A stretch of DNA of 64,000 bases from CAWEWH01 sp963812775 (GCA_963812775.1 CAWEWH010000007.1:1054001-1118000); one strand, 5' to 3'. Numbered from the stretch's first letter, positions 35,365 through 45,694 are shown. A program made the numbers and translations. The notes: generated by a model from the sequence alone, not told the origin.

Positions 35365-36601
35365 TGTCCTTCGTGCACCGGCATGCGGCCGTGAATGCGT
35401 GGACGCCAGCCGCACGGCGCTGACCGTGCTCGGCATCTGCTTCGTGCTGCCGTGCTCGGCGGCGGCGGCAACGAGACCTTTCCGGTCTTCCTGCTGCCGA
35501 TCTCGACGACGTTCGGCTTTGATCGTGCCGAGGTCGTTCGATCTATTCGCTGGCGGCGTTGTCGTCTGGCCTTGCCTTGCCATTCGTCGGACGATTGTTC
35601 GATCGCTACGGGCCCGCGCGCGGTCTATGGCCTTGGCCTCCTGCTGCTTGGCGGCAGTTTTCGTTGCTGCGCTTGCGCAGACGCTGTGGCAGTTCAGCTT
35701 CATCCGGTATGCCGCGGGCCTCGGCGGCGCATGTCTCGGCAATGTCGCCAGTGCGCTGTTGCTCGGCCGCTGGTTCGGCCGGCGGCTGCCGACGGCGATG
35801 TCGATCGTGTTCGCGGCGGACGGGGTCGGGTACGTTCGTCTGGCTCCCGCTGTCGCAGGTTCTGATCGACGCGTACGGCTGGCGCGGCGCGTACCAGGTT
35901 CTCGGCGTCGCATTGCTGCTGCTGGCGTCCCGCTCGTCCTGTTGCCGTGGCAGCGGCTCGCGGTGGGCTCCGGCGAGGTGAGTGCCGGGGCAGTCGCTGA
36001 TGTGGTCGAGAAGGTTGGACCCTCGCACCGCGTGCGCCATCGCGCTTTCTGGGGTTGTTCTGCGACATATTTCTTCACCGCCGTCGGCATGTTCTGCTGT
36101 CGGTGCAGGTCGTCGCCTATCTGGTCGAAGCGGGATTTCCGCCGTTGCAGGCCGCGACCGCATGGGGCTTCAGCGGCGTCTTCTGGCCGTCGGCATGGTC
36201 ACGGTCAGCCTGCTCGACGGCCTGCTCGGCGAGCGCGGCGCTGGTGACTTCTCAAGCTAGGGCCGCTTCGACGGCAGGCATCGTCATGCTCTGGTTGCTG
36301 CGAACCTGGCCGAGCCTGTGGCTGCTTGCGGGCTTCCTGATCTGTTTCGGCAGCACCATCGGTTCGCGCGCTCCGCTGATATCGGCGACGGCGATGAGCA
36401 TTTTTCGCGGCGAACGCGTCGGCACCATTTTTGGAGCCATCACCCTCGGCAGCGGCCTTGGCGGCAGCGCTCGGCTCCTGGAGCGGGGGCCTCATCCACG
36501 ACTGGACCAACAGCTACGACCTGGTGATCGTCTTCGCGCTAATCAACGTGCTGCTCGGGGATGGCGCCGTTCCTGCTTGGTTGCCGGCGCTGCGCCGCTG
36601 A
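35363..36601 (+). pseudogene. MFS transporter, many frameshifts
   Basis: A major facilitator permease that can be assembled only across all three frames: MSFVHRHAAVNAWTP (ATG 35363), NETFPVFLLPISTTFGFDRA, ALPFVGRLFDRYG (cytoplasmic loop signature), WFGRRLPTAMSIVFAADGVG, WLPLSQVLIDAYGWRGAYQV, AFWG, VVAYLVEAGFPP, SIFRGERVGTIFGAITLGSG, and DLVIVFALINVLLG. At least five indels occur. Probably the uptake system for the substrate of the adjacent oxygenase. The end is placed at TGA 36599-36601 after PALRR. Confidence 0.75.
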
Positions 36602-36655
36602 CGTTGCTTGGCCGCTCGGATTGGCGCCGCGCCGTCGGTCCGCTAGGCTTGAGGC

Positions 36656-37033
36656 ATGCGCATCACCGGTCTCGACCATCTGACGCTCACGGTGACGGAC
36701 GTTGCCGGCACCTGCGCCTTCTATCGCCGCGTCCTCGACATGGAGGCGCGGGAGGAGCGGCCGGGAAAATGGTCGCTGCATTTCGGCGACCACAAGATCA
36801 GCCTGCAGGATGCTGGCGCCCTGCCGATCATCGCCCGCGACATGAGCCCGGGCATGGGTAATTTCTGCGTGCTGACCGACACGCCCATGGCGGACGTCAT
36901 CTCGCGCCTGAAGCGCGAGGGCGTCGCGATCGTCGACGGGCCGGGCGAGCGGTCCGGCGCCATCGGGACGCTGCTGTCGGTCTATTTCAAGGACCCCGAC
37001 GGCAATCTCGTCGAGGTGAGCAATCGCCTCTAG
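36656..37033 (+). CDS. VOC family protein
   Basis: A complete 125-residue VOC domain, similar to the ring-cleavage/glyoxalase-like biphenyl-2,3-diol dioxygenase III-related group: MRITGLDHLTLTVTDVAGTC at the N-terminus with a metal His, WSLHFGDHKISLQ in the middle, and SVYFKDPDGNLVEVSNRL with the C-terminal Glu. Its first bases occur as fragments at 25047 and 30468. It is unbroken, unlike its neighbours, and follows the oxygenase/MFS set on the same strand. Confidence 0.87.
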   Translation: MRITGLDHLTLTVTDVAGTCAFYRRVLDMEAREERPGKWSLHFGDHKISLQDAGALPIIARDMSPGMGNFCVLTDTPMADVISRLKREGVAIVDGPGERSGAIGTLLSVYFKDPDGNLVEVSNRL

Positions 37034-37149
37034 CGCCAGTCGCGGTTCGCGTGGCTGGCGTTCCCCACTCTGCGGGCCCGATTGCGAACGCGAATTAACA
37101 CGCGAGTCAGCGAGAGAATTTTCGTTGGGAGTGCTGTTGCCAACCAGGA

Positions 37150-37490
37150 ATGTATGATCACATTCTACACTTGGTAGGCCCAAACGGGCCTTCGATCGGT
37201 CCCACGCACATGCCCAAGTTCCTTCGCATCGGAGTCCATCAGTCGAACGTTTCCGGATACACGTCAAAGGCATGGTGGGTTCGCCGGGTTGGCTCGACGG
37301 TTTCCCTGAAGTGGGGCGCCGTCGAGGTCGATGGCGTGGGAGATGGGCGAAAGGTTATTGGACGCTTCCACCGCAGGCGAAAACAATTCGTTGCGGCACG
37401 GCGGAGCGGCCAAAGACTATAAAAAAGCCGCAATCGCACGGCGACGCAGCCATCGCGATGAGCCGCTGGCCGGAAATATTGCTATCCGGC
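37150..37490 (+). pseudogene. Hypothetical protein, frameshifted
   Basis: Across frames the sequence reads LRIGVHQSNVSGYTSKAWWV, then VSLKWGAVEVDGVGDG and, after a shift near 37355, YWTLPPQAKTIRCGTAE, then (shift near 37425) KDYKKAAIARRRSHR. The pattern of evenly spaced aromatic and basic residues resembles a small WGR-like nucleic-acid or protein-interaction domain, but I cannot name a family with confidence. It ends where the cyclase fragment begins. Confidence 0.5.
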
Positions 37491-38000
37491 GCCGACCTGC
37501 CAATCGTGGCGCCGAGCTCGAACAGACGCTCGCCACGATCCTGGATGTCGATATCGTCCGGTCCACCGAAAAAGCCGCGCGGCTCGGCGATGCGCGCTGG
37601 ACACAGGTGATAAATCACTATTACGCCGCCGTCCGCAGAGAGCTGAAGACTTTGCGCGGAAAGAAGTCGTAACGACGGGAGACGGGCTGCTCGCGACGTT
37701 CGATGCGCCGGCTGCCGGGATCCGTTGCGCGACCGCAATCCGCGAGGCAGTGCGCACGCTCGGGCTGGAGATCAGGGTCGGGCTGCACGCGGGCGAATAC
37801 AAGGTGAGCGGGGCTGACGTGATCGGTCTCGCGTTTCAATCGGCGCGCGCGTCGCCGCGAAAGCACGTGCCGGCGAAGTCCTGGTCTCGCGCGCGGTCAA
37901 GGATCTGATGTCGGAGTCCGGAATCCGCTTTAGGGATCGCGGCGCTCATCAACTCAAAGGCGTGCCGAAGCGATGGCGCCTGTACCGGGTCGAACATTGA
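37490..38000 (+). pseudogene. Class III adenylate/guanylate cyclase catalytic domain, N-terminally truncated and frameshifted
   Basis: A cyclase homology domain: LATILDVDIVRSTEKAARLG (first metal Asp), WTQVINHYYAAVRRELK, then after a shift near 37665 VVTTGDGLLATFDAPAAGIR (second metal Asp), EIRVGLHAGEYKVSGADVIG, and after another shift near 37845 AGEVLVSRAVKDLMSESGIR and GAHQLKGVPKRWRLYRVEH. It corresponds to the C-terminal part of two-domain proteins in which an alpha/beta hydrolase precedes the cyclase; that part is missing. Function is lost as written. Confidence 0.8.
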
Positions 38001-38079
38001 GGTGTCCTGCAAAAGTGGACATCCGATCCGCTCAAACTGCCCGTACGTGGCCAGCGGACCAGAAGCTCGAATCCGGGTT

Positions 38080-38118
38080 TCGTGGCTTGGTCTGGGTCGA
38101 CGGCGGGACGTTTCAGAT
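38080..38118 (+). pseudogene. Fragment of a formylglycine-generating enzyme gene
   Basis: About 30 bases (38089-38118, encoding LVWVDGGTFQM) are the reverse complement of the start of the FGE-like gene at 40431-40461. No more of the gene follows. The surrounding 38001-38275 holds nothing else that I recognise. Confidence 0.6.
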
Positions 38119-38275
38119 GGCACTGGACTCGGGCCTTAGGCGCCAGCACGGTGGATATCGACCAAGTTAATCACACCGAGTTTTGACTTAGTTGGGCGTG
38201 CTCGTCGCCCTGCTGGTCCGCTCGTTCGGCTGCGGGCGGCCCATTCTGAGCCGCCCGCCATGACAGGTCTCGATC

Positions 38276-39911
38276 TTATCTACTTGGCCATTGCCGCCTG
38301 GCCGCCTCGATTTTCGCTTTCACGGCATCGAGGTTGAAGCTCGCGCCCTTCTGCATCGGCGGGAACTCGATCGCAGTCATGGCCAGCTTCTCCACCTCCT
38401 GCTGGACAAACACAAAGCGCCAGAATTCGTACTTGAACCAGTCGAAGTATTGCTGCGCCCCGTCTTTGGTCCCGCTGTCGGGCCAGCCCGTGCGCTCGAA
38501 CGGATCGAGGCGAAGGTTGGTCATGTAGGGCACGTCAGGCTTGGTCTTGTCACCGAGCCAGCCGCCAGGCTGGTCGATGAAACGATACTTGTAGTCATCG
38601 ATGCGCACGGCGCCCAGTTCGCTTTCGCCGAAGTACCAGATTTCGTGGCGGTTCGACGGGCCCTTGCCGGTGATCATGTCCATCTGGTTGTAGCCGTCCA
38701 GATGCACCTTGTAGGTGCGGTCGCCGATCTGCTTGCCCTTCTTCAGCTCCTCGACGATGTTCGGGTTGCCGGCGGCGGCCAGGAACGTCGGGAACCAGTC
38801 GAGCCCGGAGATGATGCCGTTCTCGACCTTGCCCGCCGGCACCTTGCCCGGCCAGCGGATCATCGCCGGCGCGCGGAAGCCGCCTTCCATGACCGTGCCC
38901 TTGCTCTGCGCGAACGGCGTCTGTCCGCCGTCGGGCCAGGTGAAGACCTCGGTGCCGTTGTCGGTGGTGAAGACGACGATGGTGTTGTCGTCGACGCCCA
39001 TGTCCTTGAGCTTCTTCATCACGATGCCGACGTCGTCGTCGAGCTGCGCCATGCCGGCTTCATGGATGGACCAGCCGTTCTTCGAGTTGCGCAGTCGCCT
39101 GGTACTTCGGCGACAGATGCGTGACGATGTGCATGCGCGTCGGATTGAGCCAGAGGAAGAACGGCTTGTTGTCGGCCTTGGCCTTGTCGATGAACTTGAA
39201 GGCCAGGTCGCGGATTTCGTCGTCCACGGTTTCCATCCGCTTGGGATAGAGCGTTCCGGCGTCCTCGATCCTCTGCTTGCCGACCTTGCCCCAGCGCGGA
39301 TCGACGGTCGGGTCGTCGACGTCGGTCGCCCACGAGTGGACCATGTTGCGCGGACCGACTGTGTTCAGCAGCTCCTGCGGATAGCCGGGGTGCGCAGGGT
39401 CTTCCATCGCGTCGAGGTGATAGAGGTAGCCGAAGAACTCGTCGAAGCCGTGCACCGTCGGCAGAAACTCGTTCTTGTCGCCGAGGTGGTTCTTGCCGAA
39501 CTGGCCGGTGGCGTAGCCCATCGCCTTTGAGTGCGGTGGCGATCGTCACGGCCTCCGCCGGCAGGCCGGTGGGTGCGCCGGCCTGGCCGACCGTGGTCAT
39601 GCCGGTGCGGATCGGCAGCTCGCCGGTGATGAAGTTGGCGCGGCCCGCCGTGCAACTCGCCTCGGCGTAGTAGTCGGTGAACAGCATGCCCTCGGCGGCG
39701 AGCTTGTCGAGGTTGGGCGTGCGTCCCGCCATCATGCCGCGGTGATAGGCGCCGATGTTCCAGATGCCGATGTCGTCGCCCATGATGACGACGATGTTCG
39801 GCCGCTGGCCGGACGGCGCCGGCTGCGCCTGCGCCGGGCTTGGCAGCTGACGGCCGGCAGCAGAGCGGCGAGCAGCGAGCTGCCACTCAGCAGCAGATCG
39901 CGTCGTTTCAA
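38276..39911 (-). pseudogene. Arylsulfatase (sulfatase family S1), three frameshifts
   Basis: Hydrolyses sulfate esters, probably after export: the N-terminus (TTG 39911 or ATG 39934) carries KRRDLLLSGSSLLAALLPAV, a signal peptide. Shifts near 39840, 39525 and 39055 split the body. Key elements are present: NIVVIMGDDIGIWNIG (metal Asp pair), the catalytic SCTAGR in EASCTAGRANFITGELPIR, where Cys becomes formylglycine, GQFGKNHLG, and VVFTTDNGTE (metal Asp-Asn) in the long open C-terminal part 38276-39052. The upstream FGE-like gene would supply the maturation enzyme. Confidence 0.85.
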
Positions 39912-40039
39912 TCCGCCGCCCGATCGCGGCGCATCGACGTGGAATCTCCAGGCGGAGCTTACTGACTCATAACGTGCTCCTCTCTGTAGTGATGCTCGAT
40001 TCTGTTCGCCTGATGCATCGAAAACCGACATGGCTTGTG

Positions 40040-40459
40040 GACGTATCGACCGGCTCCGCATGACGCGCGGCCGGACGAGCCGACCGCGCGCGGCGAACTC
40101 CCATTCGGCCTCGGTCGGCAGCTCCTTGCCGACCCACGAAGCCAGCGCGTCGGAGTATGCGACATGTACAACAGGATGATCATCGAGGCCGCGAAGGTCG
40201 ACGGGATGGTCGGGGGATTGAAGACGAGAGAACCCGCCTTCAGCATGTGCGGCAGCGCCCCCCGATAGTCCTTCGGGTCGGACGGAGTTTCGGCAAAGCT
40301 GACGTGGCCGGTCGCTTTGACGAAGCGTCGGAATTGGCAATTCGTCATCGGCGTGCGGTCGATCCAGAAGCCATCAACCGTTACGCGATGCGCGGGCGCC
40401 TCTTCTGGATAGTGCCGATCGGAGATCATCTGAAACGTCCCGCCGTCGACCCAGACCAT
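40040..40459 (-). pseudogene. Formylglycine-generating enzyme (sulfatase-modifying factor) family, truncated
   Basis: N-terminal part of an FGE-sulfatase domain: VWVDGGTFQMISDRHYPEEA, then HRVTVDGFWIDRTPMTNCQF, FVKATGHVSFAE, and after a shift near 40225 HPVVHVAYSDALASWVGKEL and PTEAEWEFAARG. The C-terminal half with the active-site cysteines is missing; sequence after about 40075 does not match the family. It lies directly upstream of the sulfatase on the same strand, the usual pairing. Confidence 0.75.
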
Positions 40460-40773
40460 GTCTTCAAGTTGGACCTGGGACGGTTCGCCGGCGGCGCCAA
40501 GTACCTGCGTAGTTCACTCAAGACGGCTTCATGCTCAGTAATGTTTCGTGGCGCAGCACGACCAATTCCGCTAAGCTTTATGCCGAGCTGAAGGACCAGC
40601 ACGCGACATGCTTCCCAAGTAGTTTGTATTAATAAGTGACGGTCCGCTTGACCTTGTGGGCTAGCCACTTACCGTTTGAGGACGGAGCTTGGTCCAAATC
40701 GCAGGTCAGGACTTGCCGGAATAATGAGTACAGCTCCTCGGGGCGAAAATTGCGGGCATCTGGAAGTCCGGTT

Positions 40774-40995
40774 CTGGCACTTCTCGAACGTTGTGTGACG
40801 CCCGACTTAAGTCTGCTAAGGCGCCGAATACAGAACGTCAGCCAGCGATACCGACAGGTACGCACTTGTGAGTACGCGCCCTAGAACAGCGGCTGCCACC
40901 GATCGTTAGACGGTGTAATTGGTGCGCGGCTCGATCTGCGTCAGCACGACGCGCGGCTCAGGATCGAGAGTGCCGGCGATCTCGCGCACGATCTT
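40774..40995 (-). repeat. Diverged copy of the DUF1194 gene 3' end (direct-repeat copy 1)
   Basis: About 220 bases match 48858-49078 at roughly 88-90 percent identity by eye, in the same orientation. The match covers the last 35 or so codons of the DUF1194 gene (encoding TLDPEPRVVLTQIEPRTN on the minus strand) and the bases downstream of its stop. The rest of 40460-40773 holds nothing recognised. Confidence 0.8.
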
Positions 40996-41025
40996 AATGC
41001 CCGGCGACCTCGCTCGGCGCTATGT

Positions 41026-42399
41026 TTACGCCCGCAAGGGCCGCGGGCCGCCAGCCTCAATGATGTCCTCCTCCACCTTAACGGACTCGGGCTCGTCCGC
41101 TTCGAGGTCGGTCTCCTGGTTGAGACGCCGATGCAACCGTCCTTCATCAAGCGCGCCTTCCCACTTCGCGACCACGATCGTCGCAACGCAGTTACCGACA
41201 AGGTTGGTGAGCGCGCGGGCTTCCGACATGAACCGATCGATCCCGAGAATCAGCGCCATGCTGGCGACCGGAATAGTCCCCACGGATGCAAGCGTGGCCG
41301 CAAGCACGATGAAGCCGGAGCCCGTCACTCCGGCCGCGCCCTTGGAGGTCAGCAACAGCACGCCGATTATGCCGAGCTGCTGCATGAGGGTCAGGTCGGT
41401 GTTGGTGGCTTGGGCGAGGAAGACCGCCGCCATGGTAAGGTAGATGCACGTACCGTCGAGATTGAACGAGTATCCGGTCGGAACAACGAGGCCGACGACG
41501 GACTTGTCGGCGCCGAGATTTTCCATCTTCACGATCACCCGCGGCAGCACCGACTCGGACGAGGAGGTGCCGAGCACGATGAGTAGCTCCTCCTTGATGT
41601 AGCTGATCAGTTTGAAGATCGAGAAGCCGCACAAGGCCGCGATCCCGCCGAGCACGACGAAGATGAAGATCAGGCATGTCGCGTAGAACGACATCATGAA
41701 GTTGCCGAGCGAAAGCAGCGTCGCCACACCATACTTGCCGATAGTGAACGCCATCGCACCGAAAGCCCCGACCGGCGCAAACTTCATGATGATGCCGACG
41801 ATGCGGAAGAAGACATGGGCAACCACATCGATGAGCCGCAGCACGGTTTCGCCTCGCTCGCCGAGCATCTGCAGGCCGAAGGCGAAAAGCAGAGCGAAAA
41901 ACAGCACCTGGAGAATCTCGCCTGTCGCGAAGGCGCCGACGACCGTCGACGGGATGATATCCATGAGGAAGCCGACGGTGCTTTGATCCTTTGCTTTCGT
42001 CGTGAAGGCAGTGATCGACTTGGTGTCGACCGTCGAGAGGTCGACATTCATGCCGACGCCCGGCTGCCAGAGATTGATCACCACGAGGCCGACGATGAGG
42101 GCGAGCGTCGTCACGACCTCGAAATAGATGAGCGCCTTGAGGCCGACGCGTCCCACCTTCTTCATGTCCTTCATGCTGGCAATGCCGTGCACAACGGTAA
42201 CGAATATGATGGGCGCGATGATCATCTTGATGAGCTTGATGAATGCATCGCCTAACGGCTTCATCTCCTGACCGATCGAGGGGTAGAAGTGCCCCAGCAG
42301 GACCCCGCACACGATGGCGATGAGGACCTGAACGTAAAGATGCTGATACCACTTGCCGGGGTGCGCGACCGCCGGCGCTGTCGTTGTGGTCGCTGCCAT
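41026..42399 (-). CDS. dctA: C4-dicarboxylate:cation symporter DctA
   Basis: Imports succinate, fumarate or malate with protons or sodium across the inner membrane. The 457-residue protein is complete and unbroken: HLYVQVLIAIVCGVLLGHFYPSIG (helix 1), MIIAPIIFVTVVHGIASM, the Ser-rich re-entrant hairpin LGTSSSESVLPRVI, the NLDGTCIYLTMAAVFLAQ motif that binds cation and substrate, and TSKGAAGVTGSGFIVLAATL. The ATG at 42399 is preferred over an upstream start. No DctBD two-component genes are nearby. Confidence 0.94.
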   Translation of the reverse strand: MAATTTTAPAVAHPGKWYQHLYVQVLIAIVCGVLLGHFYPSIGQEMKPLGDAFIKLIKMIIAPIIFVTVVHGIASMKDMKKVGRVGLKALIYFEVVTTLALIVGLVVINLWQPGVGMNVDLSTVDTKSITAFTTKAKDQSTVGFLMDIIPSTVVGAFATGEILQVLFFALLFAFGLQMLGERGETVLRLIDVVAHVFFRIVGIIMKFAPVGAFGAMAFTIGKYGVATLLSLGNFMMSFYATCLIFIFVVLGGIAALCGFSIFKLISYIKEELLIVLGTSSSESVLPRVIVKMENLGADKSVVGLVVPTGYSFNLDGTCIYLTMAAVFLAQATNTDLTLMQQLGIIGVLLLTSKGAAGVTGSGFIVLAATLASVGTIPVASMALILGIDRFMSEARALTNLVGNCVATIVVAKWEGALDEGRLHRRLNQETDLEADEPESVKVEEDIIEAGGPRPLRA

Positions 42400-42493
42400 G
42401 TTGGTTCCTCCCAAGCCTGGATCACGCACCCGACGTTGTCGCAACCGCCGTCGAGGCCGTCCGAACGGCGTGAGCGTTTCTCACGCCTATCGC

Positions 42494-43470
42494 TCAATCG
42501 CCGCGTTCGACGCCGACAGCCGAATTGTTATGGTACCAACGGCTTGCGCCATTGTGGAAGGGCAGGAAGGTGTTGCGGGTGAAGTTCTGCGGTACCGTTG
42601 AGGCGGCCGAACGATGAACATCGATCATTTCGTCGTTGCTGGCGAAGACTGAACTAACGATCGCGTAGACAAGGTCATCCGGCAGGTCCTTGTGGGCCAC
42701 CGCGAAGTTGTAGAGTCCCACCGTTGGGTAGTCGCGTTTCAGCGAGGGATAAGTCCCTGCCGGGACAATCACCGGCCCAGTTCCGGCATGGCGAGGCGCA
42801 ATCCCACGATCTGCGCCTGGCTCAGGGGCAAGTATCGGACCCTTCCCTTGGCCTTTGCCTCAAGATCGGAGAAAGAAGGGAACGGAATACCAGCCGCCAC
42901 CCCCAGCCCGTCGAGCGTGCCGGCGTGGACCCGATCAGCCAAGTCCGCCCATTCGCCGTAGACAAATTCCGCGTCGAGCTTCAAGTCCTTGAAGAAGTCC
43001 GGCATGTAGGCTGCGGCTGTGCCACCGCGCGGGCCGATCCCGACTTGCTTGCCGGATAATCCGCCGATCGACTGTATGCCTGATTGCTCGAGAACCATGA
43101 ACTGCATGGGCGTGTCGTACATCGGGAACATGGCGCGCATGGAGCGCGCCTGCTTGCCGCTCCAGCTTCCAGTGCCGTTCCAGGCCTGGAGCGCGACCCC
43201 GAGCGTGACGAAGGCGATCTGGACTTCTCCCGATTCGAGCAGGGCGATGTTGTCCGCCGGGCCCTCGGTTGGCCGCATGGCGACGGGAAGGTTGAGGGTG
43301 CGCGTGAGAATGCGTGCGAGACCCTCGCCGTAGACGAAATATGTGCCGCCTGGCGACGCGGTCGCGATGGTCAGGGACGCCGGCCAGTGGGCCTCCTGGG
43401 CGAGCGTCGCACCCGGTGCGATCGCCGCGAGAACGAGGAGCACGATGGCGCGAAGGCTCGATACCGACAT
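42494..43470 (-). CDS. TAXI-family TRAP transporter solute-binding protein, one frameshift
   Basis: A periplasmic binding protein of the TAXI type. Residues 1-24 are a signal peptide (IVLLVLAAIAPGATLAQ). The fold is recognisable from LTIATASPGGTYFVYGEGLA, ALLESGEVQIAFVTLGVAL and VGIGPRGGTAAAYMPDFFKD. A single missing base near 42772 stops the frame after MPELG; the next frame continues VIVPAGTYPSLKRDYPTVGL to the TGA at 42494. Restored length is about 325 residues. No TRAP permease gene is adjacent, so the partner must be elsewhere or lost. Confidence 0.85.
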
Positions 43471-43628
43471 GCTGGGTGTCCCCGCTTGCCGTCGCTCAGA
43501 GGCGGCGATGCCACACCCTGGCACGTGGCGTGCGAACTGCAAGCTGAAACCAAAGCCGGGGCCGCACCTTTCTTTGTTGGTGTTGGCACGGAGTTGGTGT
43601 TGGCACGCAGGGTCGCCCGTGGACGACA

Positions 43629-44312
43629 TCAAGGCAGTGCCTGCAGGTGGCGCACCGGCCGACCGGAGGCGGCTGCATTCGCAGCGTGAACGATGGCGTT
43701 CGTATCGATGCCGTGGTGGCGATAGAGATCGGCGATGGTGCCGGTCTGACCGAAGTGCTCGACGCCAAGCGCCTTGGTGCGATGGCCACGGACGGCTCCA
43801 AGCCACGCGAGCGTCGCTGGATGGCCGTCGAGCACGGTCACCAGACCGCAATCGCGCGACAGCGGTCGAAGCAGCCGCTCGATATGGCTCATCGCGCCCC
43901 GATTGCCGCGCTGGCGCGCGCGTTCGGCGGCCTGCCATCCAGCATTGAGGCGATCGGCAGAGGTGATAGCGAGGAGGCCGACGTCGCGGCGATCCTCCGC
44001 AACCAGGCCGACTGCCGCTATGGCCTCTGGCGCCACGGCACCCTGATAGGCGATCAGGACCTCAGCGTTGGGACCGGGTTCGCGCAGCCAATAGGCGCCA
44101 TTGACGATGTCGCCTGCCAGCTCGGCGGTCATCGTCCGCCGTGGCTGCTCGATCTGGCGGGTTGAAAGACGCAGATAGACCGAGCCACCTGTCTCGTCGC
44201 GCAACCAAGTGCTCTCAGCTGCCTCACCTTCACCATCGCGCTGCAAGTATTCGAAGCTCCAGCGCAGAATGATGCTGAGCTCGTCGACGAAGGCGGGTTC
44301 AAACGCGGCGAT
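43629..44312 (-). pseudogene. C-terminal part of a homodimeric pyruvate/2-oxo-acid dehydrogenase E1 (transketolase family)
   Basis: The open frame encodes PAFVDELSIILRWSFEYLQR, GSVYLRLSTRQIEQP, VLIAYQGAVAPEAIAAVGLV, LLAITSADRLNAGW and a terminal ALGVEHFGQTGTIADLYRHHGI: the pyrimidine-binding end and C-terminal transketolase domain of AceE/MdeB-like E1 enzymes. The TPP-binding N-terminal two thirds are missing because sequence upstream of about 44312 becomes the G-depleted artefact region. The true gene is probably full length in the genome. Confidence 0.75.
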
Positions 44313-44870
44313 CCACCAACCCCCCCGCCCCCCACTTACTTCACCTCCACCCCCAACAACCCATCTCACAAAAAAACAGCCATATCTCCCTGCCTATCCA
44401 TCCTAACGATCCTCTCTCCGGCCCACGCCCCTCGACCCCTCCCCCTCACGCCGCCCCTCGCCCGCACGCAACCCCCCCCTCCTCCCCCTCTCTCCCCTCT
44501 CCCCTCCCCCGTCCCCTCCTGCCCCCTATGTCCACCACGCAACCATCACATCATCCACACCTCCCCCACCCCCCCTTCACCTCGCCCCCCCGCTTATCAC
44601 ACTCCCCCCCCCCGCCTTCCCCTCCACACCACCCCCCCCCCCTTCACACCACCTCATCCCTCCATCTCCTCATCATCCCTGCCACCCTTCGCCCCCCCCT
44701 GACACCGCCCCTTCTGCTTTTCCCGCCTCAAGTAGATGGCCCCCGCCCAACATCCCCACATTGCCCCCCAGAACCGCACACCTCACCTTCGCCAACAGAT
44801 AATGGTTTTCCTCTACTAGCGTGACTTCCTACTACACGCTTCTGTTTCCATTCCTCTCCTCCGGACGCGC
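44313..44870. other. G-depleted, C-rich low-complexity stretch, probable assembly artefact
   Basis: Over about 550 bases G almost disappears from the plus strand (some 60-base lines contain three or fewer) while runs of C reach eight or nine. It carries no codon structure, no homology that I recognise, and no repeat unit. It abruptly replaces coding sequence on both sides: the transketolase gene is cut at its 5' side and the royal-jelly-like gene at its 3' side. This is typical of erroneous consensus rather than biology. Confidence 0.8.
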
Positions 44871-45603
44871 CGTTGAGTGGGCCGTAGTAGAGCCATTCGA
44901 AGTTCTTGTCCGCGGCGATGCCGTCGGCACCGACTTTGATGACGACGGGCTTGCCGTCCTTTCCAGGCACGGTGAGGATCTTCCCGTCGACGGTAATGGG
45001 GCGATCCTCGGGAAGAGTGCTGACATGACCTTGCAACAGCCGGCGCACAGCGCCCGTATCCATGTCGACGACAACGAGTGCAGCTTTTGATCCGTCACCG
45101 CCCGGGCCGATCCCTTCATCCGCTATGTAGAACTTGCGGTTCTTGGTATCGACGACGAAGTCGTTGTGCTGCGACTCGGGAAGCGATGCGGGTGCCGGTA
45201 GGTAGTAGATGCGATGGAGCCGGTCCGCTTTCGTGTCCCATCCGACGATCTTGGGCGTGAGCGGCGTGCGCTGCCCCATGTCCAGCATCCATACAATCCC
45301 GTTCTCGTCGCCGCGCAGCCCGAGGACACTGTCGAGATAATGGTCAGTGCCGGGTCGCGGCGTGTTCCAGGCTGCGTTGGGGAACGGCTTGAAGCTCTTG
45401 CGGTCGGGATTGAGCTCAGCGACCCTGATGTCGGGCGAAAAGAACGGATGGTGGCTGTAGATCACGCGATTGTCCGGCGTAAACGTGATGTTGCCGACCG
45501 ACTGCGGTACCGATGCGAAGAGCTCGGCTGTCACCATCTTGTCCTCCTGCTGCGCCAAGGCAAGAGAAGCGGCGGCAAGAGTAAGGGCGAACGCTCCAAG
45601 CAT
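44871..45603 (-). pseudogene. Major royal jelly protein / Yellow-like beta-propeller protein, 3' truncated
   Basis: A secreted propeller protein. The ATG at 45603 begins a signal peptide (LGAFALTLAAASLALAQQ). Family segments: GNITFTPDNRVIYSHHPFF, GLRGDENGIVWMLDMGQR, NDFVVDTKNRKFYIADEGIG (a hallmark), ALVVVDMDTGAVRRLL, and DKNFEWLYYGPLNG, after which the family pattern is lost at about 44880 where the artefact region starts. The family includes L-dopachrome-converting and lactonase-like enzymes; activity is unknown. Roughly the last quarter is missing. Confidence 0.8.
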
Positions 45604-45694
45604 AGCTTTGGCAAGCGCATTTGATTTCCTCCCGTTTGTGACATCTGCTCTGGGCTTTCAAAAATTGCGACGGCCTTCGGCCGGCATCCCAGCT

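Noticed and set aside
44528..44824. 98-codon plus-strand frame rich in Pro, His and Ser
   Set aside because: It comes from the C-rich artefact stretch and has no protein-like composition.
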